From NCBI RefSeq assembly GCF_000142905.1, contig NW_013657657.1:239105-303104 (forward strand): a stretch of 64,000 nt of DNA, in the 5' to 3' direction. Below are positions 9,595 to 18,325 of this stretch, piece after piece (the first letter of the stretch is position 1; each line of letters opens with the position of its first letter). Origin of the DNA: Thecamonas trahens ATCC 50062. Taxonomy: Eukaryota; Apusozoa; Apusomonadida; Apusomonadidae. The position numbers and the translations under genes were made by a program. The notes beneath the pieces were generated by a model that did not search any database, was not told the DNA's origin, and was given only the letters and a program-made list of their open reading frames with translations.

Positions 9595-10566
9595 CTATGG
9601 CGGCGTGTACGGCGGCGCAGCCTCGTAGTCTGGCGCTTCTAGACCAGCAGGCGCCTCAGCCCACACGCCCGTCGTCAGAAACGTGATCATTGTCTCTAGC
9701 GCCGGCGCCACCTGCCCGCATCGCGCCACAGCCTCATCCGTGGCAGCCAGCACGCCGTCATAGTCAAAGCCCATTTCCAGCAGCTGCGCCACTCGCCCAT
9801 CGACCCACACCGGGCCCGTCGCAGTGGCCAGTGCCATCACTCCGTCATCATCCCATTCCTCGTCCTTACCCTTACCCACGGCTGGTGAGCTCACCGGCAC
9901 CCCGATGTGGATCTTTGGCCCGGCCGGCGGCGTGTAGACCGGCAGCTCTACGCTGTCGTCGTCACGCCGACTGCCACCGCCAACAGGCGCAACATACGCT
10001 GGTAGATCCACATCCTCCTCGTCAACCACCTCCTTACCCTTGCCAACCACGTCCGGCGGTGGTGCCAAGGCGCCTGGCCCCAGCCGGACCGGCGGCGGAC
10101 CGACCGGATCGCACGCATCGGCCTCGGCGTACGCCGGCGGCAGGACGGGACGCCGGATAGAAGCCGGGACCGCAGCAGATGAAACAGGCGCAACAGCCAC
10201 GCGCTCTCCAGGCACATCAGTGGTGTGAGAGCCGGCTGTGCGGTCCGGCAGGCCACGGCCGCGCTGCAGAGTGGCAACGTGATCGGCGACCTCTCGGTAG
10301 CTGGCATCAAAGGCCTCCCACGCCGGTGCGGCATAAGGCGGTGGAAGACCAAGCAGGGCTGCACGGAGCGCACTAACAGCCTCCTCCCGGTCGTGGCGGG
10401 CGATGTGGATGCGGCGGGAACAGGACGATCGGCCGCAGCGGAGGGCAAAGACGGCGGTGGGCGAGGCGGCGCTTAGCGCCGAGAGAACGTCGGCGGCGGC
10501 AAGAACACAGCCACAGCCAGGAAAGGCAACCGTCTCTGCTCCAGGCGGAGCATCAGCCGAGGCCAT
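9595..10566 (-). CDS. Unknown protein with C-terminal UBA-like domain
   Basis: A 323-residue intronless frame starting MASADAPPGAETVAFPG. The N-terminal 40 residues hold a CGC and a later CGRSSC pair that could bind zinc (uncertain). The centre is Pro-rich, with repeated VxLPxY-type motifs (VDLPAYVAP, VELPVYTPP) and two VGKGK patches. Residues about 255-300 read VAQLLEMGFDYDGVLAATDEAVARC, with the MGF signature and hydrophobic spacing of a UBA ubiquitin-binding three-helix domain. The end, YEAAPPYTPP, is Pro/Tyr rich and might be a WW-domain ligand. A role in ubiquitin-linked sorting is only suggested by this layout. Confidence 0.65.
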   Translation of the reverse strand: MASADAPPGAETVAFPGCGCVLAAADVLSALSAASPTAVFALRCGRSSCSRRIHIARHDREEAVSALRAALLGLPPPYAAPAWEAFDASYREVADHVATLQRGRGLPDRTAGSHTTDVPGERVAVAPVSSAAVPASIRRPVLPPAYAEADACDPVGPPPVRLGPGALAPPPDVVGKGKEVVDEEDVDLPAYVAPVGGGSRRDDDSVELPVYTPPAGPKIHIGVPVSSPAVGKGKDEEWDDDGVMALATATGPVWVDGRVAQLLEMGFDYDGVLAATDEAVARCGQVAPALETMITFLTTGVWAEAPAGLEAPDYEAAPPYTPP

Positions 10567-10670
10567 GTTCCAGAGCGGAGCGGGGCGAGAGAGAGCGCGC
10601 GAAAGAGAGAGAGAGAGAGGTGCGCCACGACAGTGGTACAGGAGGTTGCGATGTACGGGTGCGGGGGGGC

Positions 10671-10851
10671 NNNNNNNNNNNNNNNNNNNNNNNNNNNNNN
10701 NNNNNNNNNNNNNNNNNNNNNNNNNNNNNNNNNNNNNNNNNNNNNNNNNNNNNNNNNNNNNNNNNNNNNNNNNNNNNNNNNNNNNNNNNNNNNNNNNNNN
10801 NNNNNNNNNNNNNNNNNNNNNNNNNNNNNNNNNNNNNNNNNNNNNNNNNNN
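10671..10851. other. Assembly gap (181 N)
   Basis: The N run is flanked by a G-run on its left and a C-run on its right, in the divergent leader between two genes. The missing sequence is therefore probably a homopolymer-rich leader and may hold the first exon of the gene to the right. Frames drawn through it are meaningless. Confidence 0.95.
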
Positions 10852-10945
10852 CTCCCTCCCCCCCCCGGAACTACACACACCACTCATGGAATCATTGTTA
10901 CCCCTCAACGACAACCACATGGCCATCGGCATTCAACACAAACAG

Positions 10946-11216
10946 GGGCGCCGACTTGATCATCTTCATCATCGAGTACCCGGCGCCGGGTCGGAACAAG
11001 TCGGCCTCAGAGGTCATCTTGCACAAGTATGTGGGCTTTGTCGGTACTTCTGTCTTCTCCAACTTTTACATCAGAGCTGGTATGTACTTCATCATCGCAT
11101 GCGTCTGCTTTGCCGGCCTCCCGCTCATCGTCTGCGGCCTCATCCTCATGATTGCAGCCTTTATCTACGGTTACGCAGGCTACAACGGCGAGACCGTCAA
11201 CAAGGGCCGTCGCTAA
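10946..11216 (+). CDS. Small membrane protein, 3' exon only (5' exon in or near gap)
   Basis: The last 89 residues of a gene. An acceptor CAAACAG at 10945 opens a frame reading GADLIIFIIEYPAPGRNK and later KYVGFVGTSVFSNFYIRAGM, then a strong hydrophobic stretch and the end YAGYNGETVNKGRR. At least two or three membrane segments are present (about residues 4-12, 48-66 and 66-84 of this exon). The order (hydrophobic helix with Glu, then FVG..F.N.Y.R..MYFI, then helices) loosely recalls the TVP15/COPI-associated family of Golgi membrane proteins; this is tentative. The first exon must supply two bases of phase; no convincing one is visible, probably because of the gap. Confidence 0.55.
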
Positions 11217-11234
11217 GTGCTAAAGTCAACCACA

Positions 11235-13024
11235 CTACACGGTCGCCTCGACCAAGACCCGCAGCCGCTCGATAGCCTGGGTACTCTGGGTAGCCACATA
11301 GTTCTTGACCGACGAGAGCAGCCAGCCCTTGAGATCGACGCAGTTGATGTACGTGACACGCGTGCCGCCATCTGATGGCTCGAGTACGTAGCCGGCAAAG
11401 TGAAGGTGCGCCCGAACGTATTCGCGCCCGGCCGGCGCACCGCTGTGCTCGACAGAGAACGACACAATGTGGATAGCGCCATCAGCCTGGACCGTCGAGC
11501 CGGCGAGGACCACCATGTCACGGCCCTGCACCGGGCCCGGCGCGCTAAACGCGTAGTGCGTGATGCGGTATCTCTCGTTGAATATCTCTAGGTAGCTGTG
11601 TGAGACAAACATCGGGTCCCACTCGCCACGCCGGCTCGTGTCTCGCAGCAGCGCGTACACATGAGCAGGCGGCGCGGCAATGTTGCCAACGCCCTTGACT
11701 GCAAACAGGGAGGTGCCGGCGTGCTTGCGGCGGAACGACTCAACCCCACCCGAGGAGCCCACATGCACCCATCCCTCGTCGCGGGCGTAAACCTCGAGCT
11801 GCGTGTACGCCCCGGCAATGGCATCCTCGTATCCGGCCGGCCACTCGCTGCGACCAGACGTGCCAATGCCGTACACAGCCTCGACCACACCCGGTCCGTC
11901 CTCGCGCGGTGACGACTCCAACCCCGCAATTGACGACGGTGGCGTACGGTATTCGTCGGCGTCAACAAAGTCGTACTCATCGTATTCGTCTGACGACAGC
12001 CGCGAGCTGCTCAAGCCTACTCTCCGCACCTCGCTCGCCCCGATCGAGCCGTACATCGATCGCGCCGGTGACGGCGACGGCAGTGCTGGTGACGACGAGT
12101 GCAGCCGCGACCGCCGCGCGCTCAGCGGCGACCGCGGCGCTTGCAGCGAGCCCGACGTGCCCGACGGAGGAAGCGAGGCAAACAGCAGCCGCTCACGCTC
12201 GCGGTCCGCCTCCTTTGCCAGCGCCTGCGCCCGTTCCTGCGACCGAATCCGCAGCCGCCGGTAAAAGACCAGCGTCTCGAGCCAGGCCGAGACAAAGAAG
12301 CCAAACATAATGATCACCGCCATAGACTCGACCCCTCCCTTGGCCTCCCAACCGCCCAGCGAGAACATTGCCGCCTTCACTACCGCATACACCGTAGTGG
12401 CTCCCGTTGCCGCATACAGCAAGCCCATTCCGTGGATATCGTACACCCCATACGCCAGCCCCAGGCCTGCTGATCGACCTGCAGAGAAGCAGAGAACATC
12501 AAACAGCGACGATGAAAAGGTAAACGCCTTTGCCTGTTCTGTGATAAACGATCTCGAGCCCGTACTGTTACCCTCAAGCCCACACATCCCGCCCAAACGA
12601 CGTTGTACCCACACATCGCACCCACACATACGTTGCGTTGATCAGTCGCGGTGTGAGCCACCCGCCACCCGCCACACACCACCCACCACCGGCCACCAGC
12701 CCAGTCACCATCACCAAGCCCAATACACACATAAACGCATATACACACACATCCAATCACCATATATCATCTACACAGTAAGTGGGTGGGTGATGATGGG
12801 AGGAGGGAGGATGAAGGGGCGGGGAGGGGGCGGGGAGGGGGGGTGGGGGTGGGGGGGGTGCTGGCGAGTCATCATCAACAGGTCACAGGTTTGGTTTGGG
12901 GGGGGGGGGGGGGGGGGAGGGGGGGGAAGGAAGGCATGACGTACGAGATACCAGAGACGAGAAAGAGGATGAACAGGGCAGCTATGTTAAATACGCATGT
13001 GAGAGCAAACACATGGTCGCCCAT
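11235..13024 (-). CDS. MENTAL-like membrane region plus START lipid-transfer domain (STARD3-like)
   Basis: Exon 1 (13024-12945) encodes MGDHVFALTCVFNIAALFIL and six more residues, one membrane helix. Donor GTACGT and acceptor GTAACAG bound a 380-base intron, phase 2. Exon 2 runs 12564-11235; the total is 469 residues. Three further hydrophobic segments follow (FDVLCFSAGRSAGLGLAYG, LLYAATGATTVYAVVKA, MAVIIMFGFFVSAWLETLVF), giving four helices as in the MENTAL domain of STARD3. A Ser/Arg/Asp-rich linker with an acidic DEYDEYDFVDADEY patch leads to a START domain (about residues 265-469) with SFRRKHAGTSLFAVKGVG, LLRDTSRRGEWDP and GREYVRAHLHFAGYVLEP. It is expected to sit in late endosomes and move a sterol or other lipid at contact sites, which is inferred from the family. 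The acidic patch could be an FFAT-like motif. Confidence 0.75.
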
Positions 13025-13232
13025 TACCGGCACAGGACCCCACCTCTGGACGAGTGCACAGTTGGGTGGTCAGTGGTCAGAGTCGGCGAACGCTCCGCTC
13101 AAGACGACAGACAGCACTTCAGCTACCTGCCTCGATCCGCCCCCGCGCATTGCGCGCATACACACACACACACACACACACAAGTTCAGTGATATTCCAC
13201 TTTAACACACTTTAAGCTTTTATTCTCATCGC

Positions 13233-15354
13233 TCAACGCAGCAGCTCGCCAAGGGTGGCAACCCGCCACTCGCCTTCGCCACCAATAAAGATCTCCTCGC
13301 GGGCGCCGTGGAGCACGACGTCGATGCCATTGGCGCGGTTGTCCTGGACAACGGCAAAGACAGGGAGGCCCAACGAAGCCGCAACTCTGCCTGTCGTCTC
13401 GAGTCGCGCATCGTGGTCGAGGAGGAATCGTTCCACGAGCTCGCGGAAGCTGAGCTCGACTCGCGCAGGCGGGCCTGCCGCAGCGTCTCCTGCACCGCGG
13501 CGGACTCCAGCCCGCGCTTTGCCGGAGAGATCCTGTGATGCCAGGAGTTGCTGTATGCGCTCTGGAACGAGGGCAAGCCATGCTGTACGAGACAACGGCG
13601 GCGCACGGTCAAGATACGCCAGCGCCTCAGCCGCAAGCTCGGCGACTACAACTTGTGGCAGAATGTCGAGCCAGGCAAAGAGCGGGTGAAGGAGCCGCGG
13701 GTGGGCCGGCGGATCGGCAAAGGCAAGCGGCGACGCAAACGAGCTTGCGATCCAAGTCTTGAGCGTCGGCACAACTCGCTTGGCCAGTGCACGCTCGACC
13801 ACCGCTCGCAGTGGTGCCAGCGGAAGCTGTGCCCACGGCATGAGCCAGTCCAGCGCGTCGGCCGGCGACTCGGCCTGCCACGACGCGAGTGCCCGACCAA
13901 ATGCCGGGCCGACCACAGGCGCAAGCGCCGCCGCCCCGGCTGCCCCAAGGTGCGGAAGCCATGGCAGGACAACGTGGGTAAGCGCAAAGCCAAGATCGCG
14001 GCCCGCGCCTGCAGAGTCCAGCGCCCGCCCGAGCCCGGGTACCACCGACTCGACAATGAGGTGAGCCCGGACGTGGAGCGGGAGCTCGTCGCGCCATGCC
14101 TCAAACAGCTCCAGCGCCGGATCGTCAGCACTATCGGTCGCACCCGCTTGCCACTGCGTCACCAGCGCTCGCTTGACCGGCGGGAGCCAAAGTGCCTCCA
14201 CCGCAAGCGCGTAGCCCGACGGCGCACCCATGGCTCCGGGTGCTGCGGAGAGGAGCGGCTTCCACTTGGCAAAGATCTCGATCCCGTGGGCCGGCGCCCT
14301 CAGCGGACGCCACGCCTCAACAGCGGCAGTAAGATGCGGCCAGGCCAGCGGTAGCGCTAGGTCTGCGAGTCCGAGCAGAGCTGATGTCTCTGGCTCTGAC
14401 ACGAGAAGCGAGCCGAGCGCCACTGCTGCCGACCCCGGGTCGTCGTCGTGCGCTACGTCTGCCCCCGCTGCCGCCAATTTGGCTGCAGACTCTGCCGCCA
14501 CCCCAGCAGCATCGGCCTTTTCGTCAGCCGTCGTCACTGCTGCCTGCAGCGAAGCCACCTGGGTACGAGCCTTGGTGGCCTTGGCCGCCGCGCCGCGGAG
14601 ATCAGCATCGATAAAGTCGGCCAGCGACCGCAGATTGTACTGCAGCTCCGGCAGCGCCGCCGCTGGCGCGCTAGACTTTCTCTGTACCCCCGAGCCCGAG
14701 AGCGAGGTCACCTTGCGTGGCCCGCCTTCAACCGTCATGTCGATGATGGTCAATGGCTCGGGAGCGTGATCGACCTCGGCGCTGGCGGCGTACTTGGCGG
14801 CCAGCTCCTCCGCTGTCGCGTACTTTGGCCGGTGCGACGAGACCTTGCTCGCACGCCAGCGCTTGGTAGCGCGAGCGGGAACGGCAGCTGTTGCGGCAGA
14901 CTTGGTTGCCGACGGAGGCGACTCGACCTTCTCCTTGAACCCGCCGAACGCGATGCCCTTGCCCTTGGGCCGGAGCTTGACTCGGATCGGCTCTGCGATG
15001 CCCTGCCGATCCTTGCCGAGGCCCTCTCCAGGCTGCCATCCCATTTTGCGAAGCAATGACGAGCCAACACCCTTGGTGTGGGCATCAAACGAGGCGCCAA
15101 GCTCCCCGCCATTCCCTCTGCTCCCACCTCTGACACCAGAGCCCAGCCCGCCCCGCCCGCTGCCGAGCCCACCTCGACCAGGCGCGCTCCCTAGGCCAAC
15201 CCGAGCAGTCTCGCCTCCCAACCCGCTACGACCTCCGGCTTGCCCACTCCCTGCCCCCACAAACGAGACGCCTACGCCTTTGCGTGCCCTCTTGCGTGCC
15301 GGCCCGCCCGACGCAGACGACGAGGTCGAGAACGAGTACGAGGTGCTCGAGCTT

Positions 15355-15386
<32 letters not shown>

Positions 15387-15425
15387 GCCCGAGCTCGCGC
15401 CTGAAGACGACATGCCCGCCTCCAT
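13233..15425 (-). CDS. TFIP11: TFIP11-like G-patch splicing factor
   Basis: A 730-residue protein starting MEAGMSSSG. The first 110 residues are Ser/Gly/Arg-rich. A G-patch follows at about residues 118-160 (GSSLLRKMGWQPGEGLGKDR), continuing IAEPIRVKLRPKGKGIAFGG, the TFIP11/Ntr1 signature. The C-terminal two thirds are an all-helical GCFC-like region with repeated WLP/WLxP motifs (VVLPWLPHLGAAGAA, WLMPWAQLPLAPLR) and end in a conserved-looking ERFLLDHD, NGIDVVLHGAREEIFI segment. TFIP11 activates DHX15/Prp43 through the G-patch to take apart spent spliceosomes in the nucleus. The open frame extends to 15449 only through non-ATG codons, so the first ATG is chosen. The usual length is about 750-850, so this looks complete. 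Confidence 0.88.
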
Positions 15426-16753
15426 CTCCTCCCTCAATGCTCGCAACAAGAAAAGTGACGTGTGCCTCTCTGTCTGTCTTCTCTGCCCCGTCGACCGTCG
15501 TCGTCGTCGTTGCCGACGTCGTCGTCGTCGTCAAGCAGCCCAGTGTGCGACTCGGCGCGCTCGACTCTTGTTGAGCCACCATCAGGGCGCTGCTTGTGGT
15601 TGGTACTCGACAAATTGTCGTTGCCTTCCATTGCGCACGCGCCCTCGAAGACCCCTACCACTGCCATTAGCATCATCGCATCTCGTGGCAAAGTGCACGC
15701 ACCTACAATGGCTTGCATGTCTGCATCAAGATCAGCGGCAGCAGTACAGCCACGGCAACAACGTTGCCTGGGTGTGATTGCGGCATGCGTCGAGCCGGCT
15801 TCATCAACCGCCAGATCTGGCGGAGCTCCGCAGTACAAACACGTTCCAAGCTCGATAGCTAGTTGCATCGCAACACGAGCCCTCGGCCCATCCAAGCAGG
15901 GATGAAAGCTCTGAGCGGTAGATGGGCATATCGCAGAGCGACGCCTGCGGGCACGTGACTGGGCGGTCAGCAAGCACAAATTTGGCGCGCGCGCGAAGGT
16001 CGAGCAGGCATGACGTCACCTGCAGGTGTACGTCATAGACAGCACGAAGAAGGCGATGTTGAGGCAAGAACAGACAGGATGTAGAGGAGAGAGCATGTAG
16101 AGGGAGTAGGTGAGAGTGAGTGGCAAATCGAGGAGGTGGGAAGGAGGTGGCATTGCAGGCGAGGGTCTGCCATCAGCACGTGGGCTCGGCGATTATGCAC
16201 ACCCGTCTCCACCACCACACAGTCTACAACAGGACCACTTCCTTGAGGCTTGACGTCGAGGACGGGGAGGAGCGCGGAGGAGGAAGAAGAAGAAGAAGAA
16301 AGTTACCACAAGCATTTACATAGGCAACCTACTCGGTGTGTAGAACCCCTGAGCAAGACTTGCCCGCTGTACCTACTCCCACCCAGACCACCCCCTTGGA
16401 CGCTTGGAACACCACGTCGCTGTGATTGATTGATTGATTGCTGGATTTTTCCCCCGCCATCGAATTGTTGCACGTTCAAACACCAGTCACCGACAACAGT
16501 AGCAGCAACAGGCTCGAGCTCCAAGAGCAACAACAACCACGTCAGCAGCCCCAAAAAAATAATCATTGGCTTGCTCACACAGCACATACCAACGGAATCG
16601 CTTCGCTTGCTGTCTACCTTTGTGTACTTGCTTGCCTGACCTGTTACTCGGTCGTCCCGACGGTCATCCTGATCACTTGCTGCTTCACGCTCATACTTTG
16701 ATCACCACTACTACTCCAACTACTACTACTACTACGACGACGACGACTGCACC
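15426..16753. other. Long intergenic stretch before the MgtC gene
   Basis: This stretch holds GTC-type trinucleotide repeats (15495-15535), a GAAGAAGAA tract near 16283-16302 and ACT/ACG trinucleotides just before the downstream start (16707-16748). A minus-strand frame at 15868-15434 has CxxC pairs but weak codon bias (see rejected items). The rest shows no convincing gene. Confidence 0.4.
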
Positions 16754-17956
16754 ATGGACGGCACGCCCCCCAGCCCTGCCACCATTCAGGTCCAGATCGC
16801 ACCAGGCGAGCGGCTCGCCGAGCTAGCGTTTCTGGCGGTTCTTGGCCGTCTGCTACTGGCTTGCGTCCTTGGCGCAGCCATCGGACTCCAGCGCGAGCTG
16901 GCGCGCAACACGGCTGGCCTGAGAACGCATCTACTAGTCTCACTCGGCTCATGTCTTATCATGCTCACGTCGCAGCATGGATTTAACGAGGATCCGCGGA
17001 CCGGTGATCCAGCACGGATGGCAGCTCAGGTTGTGTCAGGCATTGGCTTTCTCGGTGCCGGCGCCATCATTCGGCGCGGCCCTGTGGTGCGCGGCCTGAC
17101 AACTGCTGCGTCGCTCTGGGTCTCAGCTGGCCTCGGCCTGGCAGTCGGCACAGGCTACTGGATCGCCGCCCTCCTCACCACCACACTCACCATTGTCTCG
17201 CTTGTGGTACTCAAGGCCATCGAGCGGTCGTTTATTTCGCCGCGCGAGACCCGCGTGGTCTCGATGCACGACGTGACGTGGGACCAGGTCCAGGCTTGCA
17301 TCAACCAAATGCGCAAAGAGTCAATTGTCATTCTCTCCATCAAGTCAGCGTCGTCGGACACCCCGGTGGCTGAGGACGCAACACCGCTGGTTAACGTCGA
17401 CCTCGTTGTCCGCCTGCCCAAGTCGGCGTCAGGTTCGCACATGGTCGACACTCTCTCCACCATCATTGTCTCGTCCATCCCGCAGCTCGAGCATGCGCCG
17501 CAGGCGCCCTCAGTTGCAGCCATGGCCGAAGAGGGCGATGGCACGTCTGACGACTCGCGCGCCCGCAAGCCCATTGCTTTCCGCCGTGCCCGTGCCGCCA
17601 TCCCCATGCCTTCAGTCTCAGTCGAGACCGTCAAGGGCGCCGCCAACGACCGCCGCCGCCGCAAGTCGCAGCCAAACAACGTCTCGCACTCGCGCTCGGT
17701 CTCGCGCTGCCCCTCGCCCGACGGCCGTAAGCTGGTCGATGCCATCCGCGCTCTCGAGCGCTCACAGAGCCCGCCGCGCGCCGCGCGAAGCCCGGGTGTC
17801 CCCGGAACCGGCGCCACCATCGCCATCTCTGACCCGGTCCGTGTTGTCACCAATCCGCCGGCCATCTCGCTCGAGGGCTCGCCCGAGGTCTCGAGTCTCG
17901 AGCTCGAGTTCGAAGACGAGGAGTTCTCCTACATGTCGTACTCGGACTACATGTAG
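16754..17956 (+). CDS. MgtC/SapB-family membrane protein
   Basis: A 400-residue intronless protein. Residues 20-155 are a MgtC/SapB membrane domain: LGRLLLACVLGAAIGLQREL, then GLRTHLLVSLGSCLIML, ARMAAQVVSGIGFLGAG, AIIRRGPVVRGLTTAASLW and GLGLAVGTGYWIAALL, with the family's conserved Arg-Thr, GIGFLGAG and GLTTAASLW motifs intact. About five helices are predicted. Residues 160-240 may be an ACT-like soluble part, and the remainder is a Ser/Arg/Pro-rich tail ending with acidic EFEDEEFSYMSYSDYM. MgtC proteins are mainly bacterial (magnesium limitation, virulence regulation), though scattered eukaryotic copies exist. The eukaryote-style Ser-rich tail and local codon use mean an old transfer, not contamination. 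The start ATG lies in an ACC ATG G context. Confidence 0.85.
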   Translation: MDGTPPSPATIQVQIAPGERLAELAFLAVLGRLLLACVLGAAIGLQRELARNTAGLRTHLLVSLGSCLIMLTSQHGFNEDPRTGDPARMAAQVVSGIGFLGAGAIIRRGPVVRGLTTAASLWVSAGLGLAVGTGYWIAALLTTTLTIVSLVVLKAIERSFISPRETRVVSMHDVTWDQVQACINQMRKESIVILSIKSASSDTPVAEDATPLVNVDLVVRLPKSASGSHMVDTLSTIIVSSIPQLEHAPQAPSVAAMAEEGDGTSDDSRARKPIAFRRARAAIPMPSVSVETVKGAANDRRRRKSQPNNVSHSRSVSRCPSPDGRKLVDAIRALERSQSPPRAARSPGVPGTGATIAISDPVRVVTNPPAISLEGSPEVSSLELEFEDEEFSYMSYSDYM

Positions 17957-18325
17957 TCGCAGGACCTTAAACCCATGGAACACTGAGCATCTTGTCAGGT
18001 CTTACAATGAACTCGACGCGTGGAGAACAGTTCAAAGCATGCTGGGTGATGCACGATGCGAGCGACGAAGACACCGACCATAAGCCTGTTGGACCTTGAG
18101 TATCTACGGTGGAAGACAAAGAACATGAGGAAAGCAAACCCACTTAATACACACATACTCTCTCTCTCTTATACCGTCAACCCCCCAGGACCCATCAATC
18201 ATATACCAGATCCTCATCTGCACGCTGTCGTGTCGTCTTTCATTTGCTTGATCACGCAACTTGAGGCACCTCTCCCTAGGCCCCCCCCCCCCCCCCACCG
18301 CTCCCTCTCTCCCTCCTCTCTCACC

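Noticed and set aside
15434-15868. Minus-strand frame of 144 codons with CxxC pairs, just upstream of TFIP11
   Set aside because: Third-position GC bias is weak, the end is an Asp-rich product of a GAC trinucleotide repeat, and it would leave only eight bases to the TFIP11 start on the same strand. It could be an upstream exon, but no phase-consistent join improves the protein.
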